Origin: Pseudoalteromonas piscicida | GTDB taxonomy: Bacteria > Pseudomonadota > Gammaproteobacteria > Enterobacterales > Alteromonadaceae | Assembly: GCF_002744175.1 (NCBI RefSeq) | Contig: NZ_NKHF01000025.1 | Location: 62,001-126,000, forward strand | Direction of reading: 5' to 3' | DNA: 64,000 nt | Shown: piece by piece, positions 18,275-27,922 of the stretch | Layout: every line of letters starts with the position of its first letter | Position numbering within the stretch: position 1 is the first letter of the stretch | Notes under the pieces: model-generated | Told to the model about the DNA's origin: nothing | The model's database searches: none | What the model saw: the letters and a program-made list of their open reading frames with translations, nothing else | Position numbers and translations under genes: made by a program

Positions 18275-18703
18275 ATGATTAGTTTACAAGACGAAAAACT
18301 TATCGCACTGTTGCGAAATAATGCACGGGAGAGTATCTCCGAATTGGCTCGCAAATTAGATCTTTCAAGAACTACGGTACAAAATCGCATCGCAAAGTTA
18401 GAACAAAACGGCGTAATTAAGGGCTATCGTGTTGAGTTCGCAGAGCAATATATGGATGACTTGGTGTCTGCGCATGTCTCTATTAAGGTAAAGCAAAAGC
18501 TCACAACAAAGGCAAATTTAGCACTGCAACAATTGCCAAATGTCTCAGCACTGTATGCGATAAGTGGTGAGTATGATCTTATTGCCATTGTGGAGGCACA
18601 GAGCTTGGAGCAGTTAAGTCACCTGTTAGACGAAATTGGTAATCTAGAGGGAATTGAGCGAACTAATTCGTCGGTAATTTTAGAAACCAAATTTAAGCGC
18701 TAA
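18275..18703 (+). CDS. Lrp/AsnC family transcriptional regulator
   Basis: This 142-residue protein has the two-domain Lrp/AsnC layout: an N-terminal winged helix-turn-helix (residues about 5-60, with ISELARKLDLSRTTVQNRIAKLE) and a C-terminal RAM ligand-binding domain (about 65-140, with the YAISGEYDLIAIVEA segment). Such proteins form dimers to octamers and sense amino acids. It is divergent from the AstC/AstA genes with about 180 bases between start codons, so it is the natural candidate for regulating them, perhaps in response to arginine or ornithine; this is inference from position. No clear terminator follows it. Confidence 0.9.
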   Translation: MISLQDEKLIALLRNNARESISELARKLDLSRTTVQNRIAKLEQNGVIKGYRVEFAEQYMDDLVSAHVSIKVKQKLTTKANLALQQLPNVSALYAISGEYDLIAIVEAQSLEQLSHLLDEIGNLEGIERTNSSVILETKFKR

Positions 18704-18877
18704 CTGCTTAGTGGAACTCACCCCAGCTCATTGCACAATGCACTTATTAATCAACGGCGTGGTAAGAGGAGAGATAGCGGCTTTATGAGGCTTTCTAACT
18801 TTGCTGCGGCTCACGTTTTTAACTACACCAAAACGCAGAGTTAAGGCAGTTGCTGTTCCACATCGCTTTTTTTTGGG

Positions 18878-20779
18878 TTATCCGACCTGCTCTGGTAACC
18901 AAATGCTGGTTCCAGTGGCGGCAATATGGTTAACGTTTCCTTTCAGTACTTTCGTCCCCACATTATTCGAGCTTTCAGGTCGGCTGACTAAATAACCTTG
19001 CACACAACTGATCCCAAGGTTTTTCACTAACTCAAACTGCTCGGTGTGCTCAACTCCCTCGGCAACTATTTTCAGCTCTAATTGTTGTCCAAGCTCACTA
19101 ATAGAGTTAAGAATTTTACGGTATTTAGGATTGCTATTAGCTTGAGTAATAAATAGTTTGTCTATTTTGATAACATCAATGGGTAGGTCGGCAAGTGTGC
19201 TTAGTGAGCTAAAACCAGTGCCAAAGTCATCTATGGCAATACTGATCCCCGCATCTCTACATTGCTGTAATTGAGAGATGGTTTCTTTACTGGCTTTGAT
19301 CAAGGTAGACTCGGTAATTTCTAACATTAAGGCGCTGGCAGGTAGTCCGGTTTTCTCAAGTGCATTATTCACCCACTCAAATACTTTTCGATGTTTTAAT
19401 TGGATACCAGAGACATTCACTGAAATCTTTACTTTCTTCATTCCCGCATTATGCCAAGCGCACATTTGCCGACAAGACTCGAGTAAAATCCAATCACCAA
19501 GCTCAAGGATAAGATTAGACTCCTCCGCGATTGGAATAAACTCAGCTGGGGGGATTAGACCTTCTATTGGGTGATTCCAACGGATCAGTGCTTCAAAGTA
19601 ATCAATGGCGCAGTCCTCAACGTGAACAATCGGCTGGAATGAAAGGTAAAAACTTTGTGCAGAGATGGCTAACCTTAACTCTTCAAGCAGATAATGGTAG
19701 CGCCGCATTTTTGAGCCCATTTCTGGAGAGTAAACTTTGAATATGCCACGGCCATCGGTTTTTGCTCTGTACATGGCAACATCTGCCATTTGCAATAAAG
19801 AGTTAGGGGTCGCTGCGCTATCGGGGTATACCGCAATGCCGATACTAGCGCCGATCTTGACCAACTTATTGCCCAGTAAAAAGTCACGCTCGATATCGCA
19901 CAAGATAGACTGCGCGATGTCTGTACATAGTCCAGGGTCGCTTAGAGTTGGAATAAAAATTGAAAATTCATCGCCGCCGAGCCTTGAGAGGTTTTGCTCA
20001 AGCCCGTGAATAGGGTGGTAATCCTCAAGCCCATATTGGCGTACAACTTTTGACAGTCGAGCGGCAACTTGAATCAAGATTTCGTCACCAAAACTATGAC
20101 CAAAAGAATCGTTTACTTGCTTAAAACCATCTAAATCAACAAATAATAATCCGCATTTTTGTTGGTTAAGCTCTGCTTGCTTTAACTTTGCTTCAATATG
20201 ATCGATATAAGCGTGCCTATCGATCAGCTTGGTTAGTTTATCTTGAAAAATTTGCGACTCAGAGTGGCGTTTTACTCGAGCTACGTGGCTAGACAAATCG
20301 TGAATTGCATGACTCAGCTTTGCAAGAGAGGACTTATGGTGCAGCGGGGCACTGTCTACTTCAAGTCGGGTTAAAATCCCGCTGACATCATTATTTATCT
20401 CGCTAATATCTTCGTCTTGATCTCGATATCTGCGCTCAGATCTATAGAGATAAGTAATGATCACTAATAATGTGGCGACTGCGATTAAAGTAATAGGAGA
20501 CGTAAATACAGCATACCATACGCTCATAACGTCAACGTATTTGTGGCCACCGAGCATAGACTCGACGGTAACATAAAGGTGGTTATCGCTAGTGGCGAAG
20601 CGTAAATCGTGAAGTAAAAACGCATACCAGGGGGTTACGGTTACACCAACAAGTTCAGTCACTGCGTGATTAGAAGCAAATAGCTCTAACACATGTGCTT
20701 TAAACGACAGATGCAACAAGATGACAACAAATAGTGTGCCCAGAAAAAGGGTACTTGTTAGTCTTATTGCATTGGGCAT
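18878..20779 (-). CDS. Membrane GGDEF-EAL protein (c-di-GMP turnover)
   Basis: This 633-residue protein has two membrane segments (about 8-26 and 91-112) around a periplasmic loop of about 65 residues, which is probably the sensor. A helical linker follows, then a GGDEF domain with intact GGDEF at 268-272 and an EAL domain with intact EAL (YFEALIRWNHP), DDFGTGFSSL and AEGVE motifs. Both domains therefore look able to act: making c-di-GMP and hydrolysing it. The RxxD inhibitory site normally five residues before GGDEF is missing, so feedback inhibition is unlikely. It is monocistronic and separated from its neighbours. The signal sensed is unknown. Confidence 0.92.
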   Translation of the reverse strand: MPNAIRLTSTLFLGTLFVVILLHLSFKAHVLELFASNHAVTELVGVTVTPWYAFLLHDLRFATSDNHLYVTVESMLGGHKYVDVMSVWYAVFTSPITLIAVATLLVIITYLYRSERRYRDQDEDISEINNDVSGILTRLEVDSAPLHHKSSLAKLSHAIHDLSSHVARVKRHSESQIFQDKLTKLIDRHAYIDHIEAKLKQAELNQQKCGLLFVDLDGFKQVNDSFGHSFGDEILIQVAARLSKVVRQYGLEDYHPIHGLEQNLSRLGGDEFSIFIPTLSDPGLCTDIAQSILCDIERDFLLGNKLVKIGASIGIAVYPDSAATPNSLLQMADVAMYRAKTDGRGIFKVYSPEMGSKMRRYHYLLEELRLAISAQSFYLSFQPIVHVEDCAIDYFEALIRWNHPIEGLIPPAEFIPIAEESNLILELGDWILLESCRQMCAWHNAGMKKVKISVNVSGIQLKHRKVFEWVNNALEKTGLPASALMLEITESTLIKASKETISQLQQCRDAGISIAIDDFGTGFSSLSTLADLPIDVIKIDKLFITQANSNPKYRKILNSISELGQQLELKIVAEGVEHTEQFELVKNLGISCVQGYLVSRPESSNNVGTKVLKGNVNHIAATGTSIWLPEQVG

Positions 20780-21122
20780 GTATAGCCTTCCTTACTTAGT
20801 CAACCTGAGACCGAAATCCTTTCTGTAGCGCAACCTGTTGCACGATGTCGCTGTAGAAAAATGTAGTCTGAAATTATAGTCACTAAATTAGTTTTTTACA
20901 CACTTTAGCATTCAGTTGCAAATCTCATCGTGCAAAAGTACCAAAAATTTCACTTTGGTTTTGTAATTATATGAGCGGGATCAATTATTAGTTAAATTCA
21001 CTTTACATGATAACACTTCTTAACTAGCTTTCTTGTGGACTTTGATGTGATTGGCTCAGTGATTGCAAGGACCTCATAGCAAACTGAAATCACTGCTTAT
21101 CTGATTTTGATTGCGCCAACAC

Positions 21123-21230
21123 GGTGCAAAATTGCACCAAACTAGTACTGTCATACAAACTCAATATTTGTTTGCTGTACTTAGGGCTGTTGATTTTTAA
21201 AGCGAACTTTTTGCAGACATGTTACTGCAA
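21123..21230. promoter_or_regulatory. Palindrome-rich region upstream of the glycogen operon
   Basis: The 569-base gap 20780-21348 lies between the GGDEF-EAL gene and the first glycogen gene. It holds two palindromes built on TGCA: GGTGCAA-AA-TTGCACC at 21123-21138 and TTGCAG-N8-CTGCAA at 21211-21230. A TATACT hexamer at 21242-21247 could be a -10 element about 100 bases before the first start codon, without a good -35. These are candidate operator sites; the regulator is unknown. The rest of the gap shows nothing I recognise. Confidence 0.35.
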
Positions 21231-21348
21231 TTTAAAGTCACTATACTCTCAATATGCTCGACATAAATCGTACACAGTTACCAGTCGTTTGCAGTATTAG
21301 CGTACGTCACTGTGAAATAAGGACTCACAAAAGGTAAACGGGGGTTAT

Positions 21349-21648
21349 ATGCTCACTAAACGGTTTTTCAAAACAAAAGACGAAGCAGAAGTTACATTTT
21401 CATTTTCTCACCCAGAAGCAAAAACAGTTGAACTTGCTGGAGATTTTAACGATTGGCAACCTCAGCCGATGAAATTTGTTAAAAAAGATAGCGCGTTTAA
21501 GCTCAAGCACCGTTTACCGACCGATAAAGACTACCACTTCAGATACTTGATAGACGGCGAAGTGTGGGACAACGATCATCAAGCTGATGACTATGTGCCG
21601 AATGGTTTTGGAGAAGACAACAGCGTAGTGTCTACTGTTCGAGCATAA
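21349..21648 (+). CDS. Stand-alone CBM48 glycogen-binding protein
   Basis: This 99-residue protein consists almost entirely of one CBM48/isoamylase N-terminal type module, the glycogen-binding fold also found in branching and debranching enzymes. The hallmark is VELAGDFNDWQPQPMKF at about residues 31-47 followed by YHFRYLIDGEVWDND at about 64-78. It has no catalytic domain, signal peptide or membrane segment. It is the first gene of the glycogen operon, followed after a few bases by MalQ, and probably binds glycogen or targets or regulates an enzyme of the pathway; no specific role is known to me. Confidence 0.88.
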   Translation: MLTKRFFKTKDEAEVTFSFSHPEAKTVELAGDFNDWQPQPMKFVKKDSAFKLKHRLPTDKDYHFRYLIDGEVWDNDHQADDYVPNGFGEDNSVVSTVRA

Positions 21649-21656
21649 GTCAGTTG

Positions 21657-23636
21657 ATGGACAATATAGCGCAGCTTCTTTATCTCTATGGTATTGGCTA
21701 TGAGTACCATAAATACACAGGTGATCACGTAGTTTTTGATCATAAAACTCGGCTTCAGGCTTTAACGGCGTGCGGCATTAATGTCGATGATCCAAACGAA
21801 GTGGCTAGGCTTAATTTTGAACTGGATATTGCCAAATGGCTCACACCGTTTGAAGCGATCACTTTGGTCGAACAAGACGCGCCAAGCCTGCTGCTCAGAG
21901 TGAAAGACGGGCAAAAAATCCAAACGTTGTCTGTCAATATTCCAACACTTGACTATCGCTGCAATTGTGATGTGAACAACATGACGATTGTGGGAGATTA
22001 TATTTATCAAAACCAGCGTTACGTGCAACTGGCGGTGCCCATTTCGCCTATTGAGGTAGGTTATCACTGCGCGCAGGTGGCGCTAAATGGTGAGCAATTC
22101 GACACTGAATTATGGGTCACTCCTGCACATTGTTTTGACCCAATTGAGTGTAACAACAAATTGTTAGGCCTGTCTATCCAGCTTTACTCATTGAAACCGA
22201 GTAGTAATAAGCCAAGTGCTGACTTTTTTGAGTTAAGGGAGCTGGTTGAAGTAAGTGCAGCGGAGGGAATAGACTATATTTTATTGAACCCGCTTCATTT
22301 GTTGTTTCTGGATGAACCAGAGAAGGCAAGTCCATATAGTCCAAATGATCGACGCTTGCTCCATCCGTTTTATATTTCTATCGAATTATTATGCGAGCAG
22401 TTTGAACTCGATAGTGCCTTGTTCTTTGCACATTTTAGTGCCAATACAAACACTGAAGGCCGTTGCTACCTAAATATGAGCCACTGTTTAACCAGTAAAG
22501 TGAATGCGTTAAAAGTGGCATGGCGAATACTAAATGAGGGTAAGGGCTCGTGGCGAGAAGCTTTCGAACAGTTTTGCTGCAATAAACAACAAGAACTGGC
22601 GCTGTTTGAAGGCGATGAATTTAGCCAATTTTTACAGTGGATTGCGTTTGAACAATTGACTCAATGCCAAACTACAGCGCTGCGCTTGGGAATGGCTATT
22701 GGCCTTATCAATGATTTAGCCGTCGGCTGTGCCGATGGGTCGAGTGAATACCAGAACAATAGAGATCTGTACGCTGAATACGCGCGAGTTGGTGCACCGC
22801 CTGATCCTTGGGCTGAACATGGCCAAAACTGGGGGTTACCAGCTTTGGATCCGGTAAAACTAAAAGCCCAGCAGTTTCGCTTTTTTAAACAGCTAATCCA
22901 AGCCAATATTACCGGTGTCGGTGGGCTAAGAATTGATCATGTAATGGGGTTGAGACGACTCTGGTGGTGTCTGATTAATGACCAGCAGCAAACAGGGTGT
23001 TACGTATATTATCCGTTCGAACACTTATTGGCGATCCTGAAAATTGAGTCCGTCCTACATAACGTGATGATAATAGGTGAAGATCTCGGTGTTGTGCCGG
23101 TTGAAATGAAAAGCGCCATGTCCCAATCTCATATTTATAGCAATATCTTGTTTTATTTCGAAAAAGATTATCATGGTCAGTTTTTGGCACCGGCAGATTA
23201 TAAATGCCATGCATTATTGATGGTTGCAAACCATGATGTGCCACCGTTTTTTGGCTGGTGGCAGCACGATGATTTACAGCTAAAATACGAATACCAATTA
23301 CTCAATAAAGAGCAATTAGATAAGGCTCATAAAGAACGAACAGTTGAACGTGACAAATTGTGCCATTGGCTTGCACAACATGGCTCAGTCTCTGTCACTC
23401 GAGAATGTGATGCACAGGCTGTGTATGGCGCACTGATAGACGTACTTGCAAATGCTCCCGCAAAAATGCTTACCCTCCAATTTGATGATTTAGACCAACA
23501 GCGACTGCCGGTTAATATTCCTGGTACCGACAAAGAATATCCGAATTGGAGACGGCAACTTAATCACACATCACAGGAAATTATTGCACAGTCACGTCAG
23601 TTGATCCGCGATGCAGTAACTAGCAGGAATTTATAG
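21657..23636 (+). CDS. malQ: 4-alpha-glucanotransferase (amylomaltase, GH77)
   Basis: This 659-residue cytosolic enzyme moves maltodextrin segments between glucans. It has the GH77 signatures: GAPPDPWAEHGQNWGLP, the nucleophile Asp in GGLRIDHVMGLRRLWW, the acid/base Glu in IIGEDLGVVP, and the third acidic residue in VANHDVPPFFGWW. The N-terminal part carries the extra domain seen in enterobacterial MalQ (E. coli 694 residues). The ATG at 21657 is preferred over the TTG one codon earlier; the ribosome site is weak, suggesting coupling to the CBM48 gene. Its stop codon directly abuts the GlgB start. Confidence 0.92.
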   Translation: MDNIAQLLYLYGIGYEYHKYTGDHVVFDHKTRLQALTACGINVDDPNEVARLNFELDIAKWLTPFEAITLVEQDAPSLLLRVKDGQKIQTLSVNIPTLDYRCNCDVNNMTIVGDYIYQNQRYVQLAVPISPIEVGYHCAQVALNGEQFDTELWVTPAHCFDPIECNNKLLGLSIQLYSLKPSSNKPSADFFELRELVEVSAAEGIDYILLNPLHLLFLDEPEKASPYSPNDRRLLHPFYISIELLCEQFELDSALFFAHFSANTNTEGRCYLNMSHCLTSKVNALKVAWRILNEGKGSWREAFEQFCCNKQQELALFEGDEFSQFLQWIAFEQLTQCQTTALRLGMAIGLINDLAVGCADGSSEYQNNRDLYAEYARVGAPPDPWAEHGQNWGLPALDPVKLKAQQFRFFKQLIQANITGVGGLRIDHVMGLRRLWWCLINDQQQTGCYVYYPFEHLLAILKIESVLHNVMIIGEDLGVVPVEMKSAMSQSHIYSNILFYFEKDYHGQFLAPADYKCHALLMVANHDVPPFFGWWQHDDLQLKYEYQLLNKEQLDKAHKERTVERDKLCHWLAQHGSVSVTRECDAQAVYGALIDVLANAPAKMLTLQFDDLDQQRLPVNIPGTDKEYPNWRRQLNHTSQEIIAQSRQLIRDAVTSRNL

Positions 23637-25877
23637 ATGAATACAAGACCCAACCTTGAAGATGCACAAAACCATAAGTACGACAGTCAACTAGCTGCGC
23701 TGGAAGCGGCAAAATGTCGCGATCCGTTTGCGTTTTTAGGGCTACATCAACTCAATGAAAAGCAATCCGTGGTGCGTTGTTTTTTGCCGGGGGCAAAGCA
23801 AGTTAGAGTAGTAACTGAGCAAGAACAGTTGACACTTTCTCGATTTCGCCAAAGTGATTTGTTTACTCTGACAGTAGCGAGCAATGAAATTAATAGCGGG
23901 TACTTGTTAGAGGTAGATTACCCTGAGCAAAGCATTACTACGAGAGACACGTACACATTTGCTAGTTGTTTGCCTGATGACGCCTTATATTTATTTAATG
24001 AAGGAACTCAGGCGCAAGCCTACTTACACTTAGGGGCGCATCAAATGGAGCTGGATGGTGTGACAGGGTTTCGTTTTGGGGTTTGGGCACCAAATGCGCT
24101 GTCGGTTTCGGTGATTGGTGAGTTTAATCACTGGAGCGCCACACAACATCCGATGCGACTGCACCCTGCAAGCGGCGTATGGGAACTTTTTATTCCGGCT
24201 TTAGAAGTCGACCGCTGCTATAAATTTGCTATTACTACCTTTGATGGTGAGCGCATCGAAAAGGCGGATCCATTCGCGTTTAAAATGGAACAAGCTCCGG
24301 GCACTGCGAGTATTACGCAGGCAAGACCAGACGCACTTCTCTTGGACCAAGTAGCACAGCAAAATAAATTAATACGCAATAGAGTGGATGCACCAATTAG
24401 TATTTATGAGGTGCATCTAGGGTCGTGGAAACGCCGAGAGCAAGAAGGCAATCGTTATCTCACTTACCGCGAATTGGCAGATGACCTTATTCCTTATATT
24501 AAATCTTTAGGCTTTACGCATCTGCAATTAATGCCAATTAGTGAATATCCTTTCGACGGTTCATGGGGATATCAGCCTGTTGGCCTTTTTTCGCCAACCA
24601 GTCGATTCGGTGGTGTTGAGGATTTTGCATATTTCGTCGCCCGTTGCCATCGTGAAGAAATTGGCTTGCTGATTGATTGGGTGCCAGGGCATTTTCCATC
24701 CGACCCTCATGGTTTGCATAAATTTGACGGCACCCACCTGTATGAACACGCTGATAAGCGGCAAGGGTTTCACCCAGATTGGAATACCTACATTTACAAC
24801 TATGATAGGGCAGAGATAAAAAGCTTTCTGTTATCTAATGCGATGTACTGGATTAAGGAATACGCGATTGATGGCTTGAGAGTTGATGCCGTAGCATCGA
24901 TGCTGTATTTGGATTATAGCCGCAAACAGGGCGAATGGATCCCCAATCAGTATGGCGGCCGCGAAAATTTAGGTGCGATTGAGTGCCTGAAATCGGTTAA
25001 TACACAGTGTTATGGTGAGGACTCTGGGATCATGATGGTTGCTGAAGAATCAACGGCATGGCCCGGGGTTACGCGCAGTGTTGAACACGATGGCCTAGGA
25101 TTCGGCTATAAATGGAATATGGGATGGATGAACGACACGCTTAATTACATGTCCAAAGATCCCATCCACCGTAAATATCACCATCATGAAATGACCTTTT
25201 CAATGGTGTATGCCTATTCTGAAAACTATATTTTGCCACTGAGCCACGACGAAGTGGTCCATGGTAAGGGATCGCTGCTCAGCAAAATGCCGGGGGATGA
25301 CTGGCAACAGTTTGCAAACTTACGCGCATATTATGGTTTTATGTTTGCACACCCTGGTAAAAAGTTACTCTTTATGGGCGCTGAGCTCGCCCCTCGAGAA
25401 GAGTGGGATCATAATCAACAACTCAATTGGCAGTTGCTTGAAAGCGAGGCTCATAAAGGGGTATTTGAATGTGTTAAAGCATTAAACTCCACCTACAAAA
25501 CAACACCCCAACTGTTCCAGTGTGATACGAAATCGACGGGATTTAACTGGATTGATGGAGGTAACGCTGAGCAAAGTATTTTTAGTTTTGTTCGTTACGG
25601 CAATGACGGCGTAACGCCGCTTGTGGTGGTGGCTAACTTTACTCCGCAAACGCATTTTCATTTCCGGTTGGGGGTGCCTACGTCTGGTGTTTATCAAGTG
25701 ATTTTAAATACCGATGACAAGGCATTCTGGGGCAGTGGTGTTGGGGTCGTTGCCCATAAGCAACAGTTGGTTGAGTCTAAAGAGATAGCAAGTCATGGTC
25801 TAGAACATAGTATAGATATTACTGTGCCGCCGCTGGCCACTGTCTATCTACAGCTCATTTCTGGTGGCTCATGCTAA
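23637..25877 (+). CDS. glgB: 1,4-alpha-glucan branching enzyme (GH13)
   Basis: This 746-residue enzyme makes alpha-1,6 branches in glycogen. It has an N-terminal extra module, a CBM48 module (IGEFNHWSATQHPM at about 160-175), a GH13 barrel and a C-terminal all-beta domain. Catalytic residues fit the family: the nucleophile Asp in IDGLRVDAVASMLYLDYSR, the acid/base Glu in VAEESTAWPGVTR, and the Asp in LSHDEVVHGKGSL. Length is like E. coli GlgB (728). The start codon follows the MalQ stop with no gap, and its end overlaps GlgX by 7 bases, so translation is coupled on both sides. Confidence 0.96.
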   Translation: MNTRPNLEDAQNHKYDSQLAALEAAKCRDPFAFLGLHQLNEKQSVVRCFLPGAKQVRVVTEQEQLTLSRFRQSDLFTLTVASNEINSGYLLEVDYPEQSITTRDTYTFASCLPDDALYLFNEGTQAQAYLHLGAHQMELDGVTGFRFGVWAPNALSVSVIGEFNHWSATQHPMRLHPASGVWELFIPALEVDRCYKFAITTFDGERIEKADPFAFKMEQAPGTASITQARPDALLLDQVAQQNKLIRNRVDAPISIYEVHLGSWKRREQEGNRYLTYRELADDLIPYIKSLGFTHLQLMPISEYPFDGSWGYQPVGLFSPTSRFGGVEDFAYFVARCHREEIGLLIDWVPGHFPSDPHGLHKFDGTHLYEHADKRQGFHPDWNTYIYNYDRAEIKSFLLSNAMYWIKEYAIDGLRVDAVASMLYLDYSRKQGEWIPNQYGGRENLGAIECLKSVNTQCYGEDSGIMMVAEESTAWPGVTRSVEHDGLGFGYKWNMGWMNDTLNYMSKDPIHRKYHHHEMTFSMVYAYSENYILPLSHDEVVHGKGSLLSKMPGDDWQQFANLRAYYGFMFAHPGKKLLFMGAELAPREEWDHNQQLNWQLLESEAHKGVFECVKALNSTYKTTPQLFQCDTKSTGFNWIDGGNAEQSIFSFVRYGNDGVTPLVVVANFTPQTHFHFRLGVPTSGVYQVILNTDDKAFWGSGVGVVAHKQQLVESKEIASHGLEHSIDITVPPLATVYLQLISGGSC

Positions 25878-27922
25878 CGAGTTATCGCGGTAATCCTCAT
25901 TTGCTCGGCGCAACCGTGTCAGATAAAGGCGTAAACTTTTGCGTTTATGCTCCAAAAGCAAAACGCGTAAACCTGTGCTTATTTGATAAAAGCGGTCATA
26001 GCGAGGTTAATCGCTTGGGCATGTTTCGCCATGAAGGTGGAACCTGGTCGCTATTTATTGAAGGTGCTAAGGCGGGAGACCTTTATGGCTACCGAGTCGA
26101 CGGTGATTATAACGCTGAGAAAGGATTACTGTTTAATTCAAATAAGCTGCTATTAGACCCTTATTGTAAAGATTTTTTTGGTGAATTTACTTGGAGTGAA
26201 AGGCATTTTTGCCATTTGCCTGTTGGCCATTTAAATCCGTCAGACAACGCCTGTGATATGCCTAAGAGCAAAGTGACAGCGATTGAAAAATATCAAGGAA
26301 CGCGTCCGAATATCCCTTGGAATAAAACGGTAATTTATGAATGTCATGTAAAAGGGGCAACGATGCGCCATCCCGACGTTCCAAGTAAATATCAAGGTAA
26401 ATATTTAGGCATTGCTGAACCTGTTTTTATCGATCACTTGAAGCATATAGGTGTAACTGCTGTCGAGTTATTGCCAGTGCACGCTTTTATAAATGAGCAA
26501 TTTCTAACCACCAAGGGCTTAAAAAACTATTGGGGGTACAATACATTAAATTTTTTCACCCCACATAAAAGTTACCTCGTCAATGACGATATTAACGAAT
26601 TTAAAGTCATGGTAGAGCGGCTTCATCAAGCTGGCATTGAAGTGATTTTAGATGTGGTGTTTAACCATACCGCAGAGGGCGGGATCGATGGGCCTACCAT
26701 AAGCTTTAAAGGGTTTGATAATCTTACCTATTACAGCACGTTACCAAGCAAGCCACACGTTTATATCAATGATACAGGTTGTGGTAATACCATGAATATT
26801 TCCAACCCTACAGTACTTAGGTTAGTACTGGATAGTTTGCGATACTGGGTTGAATATATGGGAGTTGACGGTTTTCGGTTTGACTTGGCAACCATTTTAG
26901 CAAGACAGGCGTCAGGCTTTTCTAACCAACATGCATTCTTACAAGCCATACATCAAGACCCCATCCTCAGCAAAGTAAAGTTGATTGCTGAGCCTTGGGA
27001 TATTGGCCCAGGAGGCTACCAATTAGGGCAGTTTCCCTCTCCGTGGCGAGAGTGGAACGATAAATATAGAGATACAGTGAGGCGTTTTTGGCGAGGTGAC
27101 GAAGGCGTACTGCCAGAGCTTGCAATGCGGATCCATGGTTCTAGTGACCTATTTGAGCATAACCTCAGAGGGCCGTTAAACTCGATTAATTTTATCACCA
27201 GTCATGATGGTTTTTCGCTGTTTGATTGGACAGCCTACGAACAAAAGCATAACGAAGCAAATGGCGAAGCTAACCGCGATGGGCACAGTGAAAACTATTC
27301 ATTGAATTGTGGTGTAGAAGGATTTAGTGCCGATCCACAAATTAATGAACTCCGTCTTAGCATGCAGAAAAATGCATTACTCACTTTGTTTTTGTCTAAG
27401 GGGGTGCCGATGATCTCGGCTGGTACTGAGATGGCTCATACACAAAATGGCAATAACAATGCTTACTGTCAGGATAATTGCACAAGTTGGTTAGCTTGGA
27501 AAAACCATCAGCAACATCACCCTCTTACCTTCTTTATTCAAGATTTATTAGCGCTTCGTCGGCAATTTGCTGCATTTTCCCACTTGTTTTATGTGCACGA
27601 TAGTGACAGCCGATTTGCAGTGAACTGGTTTAACGAACAAGCCAAACCGCTATCACCTGAACAATGGCGTGAACCGGGTCGAAAGTGGCTTAGTTACACT
27701 ATTACCGATCAGCAGCTCGGGCAAAGTTTACTTATTATTTTGAACGCCAGTGATAATGCTTTGCAAATAAAGTTGCCATTTAGTGCGTTTTCTAGCCATT
27801 GGCAGCAGGCAATCAGTACTGCGGTTGAACCGCAAAAACCCGAACTAGATTCTTACTTACAGGTTCCAGCTAAGTCAGCATGGATATTTACATCAATCAA
27901 AGGGGATGAAAAGCATGGCTAA
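25871..27922 (+). CDS. glgX: Glycogen debranching enzyme (GH13 isoamylase type)
   Basis: This 683-residue enzyme removes short alpha-1,6 branches left after phosphorylase action. It has an N-terminal CBM48-like module (LGATVSDKGVNFCVYAP), then a GH13 barrel with VILDVVFNHTAEG, the nucleophile Asp in DGFRFDLATILAR, the acid/base Glu in LIAEPWDIGPGGY and the Asp in TSHDGFSLFDW. Length is close to E. coli GlgX (657). It overlaps GlgB by 7 bases and GlgP by 8, which fits tight coupling of breakdown and synthesis genes in one transcript. Confidence 0.95.
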   Translation: MLTSYRGNPHLLGATVSDKGVNFCVYAPKAKRVNLCLFDKSGHSEVNRLGMFRHEGGTWSLFIEGAKAGDLYGYRVDGDYNAEKGLLFNSNKLLLDPYCKDFFGEFTWSERHFCHLPVGHLNPSDNACDMPKSKVTAIEKYQGTRPNIPWNKTVIYECHVKGATMRHPDVPSKYQGKYLGIAEPVFIDHLKHIGVTAVELLPVHAFINEQFLTTKGLKNYWGYNTLNFFTPHKSYLVNDDINEFKVMVERLHQAGIEVILDVVFNHTAEGGIDGPTISFKGFDNLTYYSTLPSKPHVYINDTGCGNTMNISNPTVLRLVLDSLRYWVEYMGVDGFRFDLATILARQASGFSNQHAFLQAIHQDPILSKVKLIAEPWDIGPGGYQLGQFPSPWREWNDKYRDTVRRFWRGDEGVLPELAMRIHGSSDLFEHNLRGPLNSINFITSHDGFSLFDWTAYEQKHNEANGEANRDGHSENYSLNCGVEGFSADPQINELRLSMQKNALLTLFLSKGVPMISAGTEMAHTQNGNNNAYCQDNCTSWLAWKNHQQHHPLTFFIQDLLALRRQFAAFSHLFYVHDSDSRFAVNWFNEQAKPLSPEQWREPGRKWLSYTITDQQLGQSLLIILNASDNALQIKLPFSAFSSHWQQAISTAVEPQKPELDSYLQVPAKSAWIFTSIKGDEKHG

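Noticed and set aside
20938-20983. Minus-strand TGATCC upstream of the GGDEF-EAL gene as a further ECF sigma promoter
   Set aside because: The bases 16 downstream read AAACCA rather than CGTA, so the two-part motif is absent.
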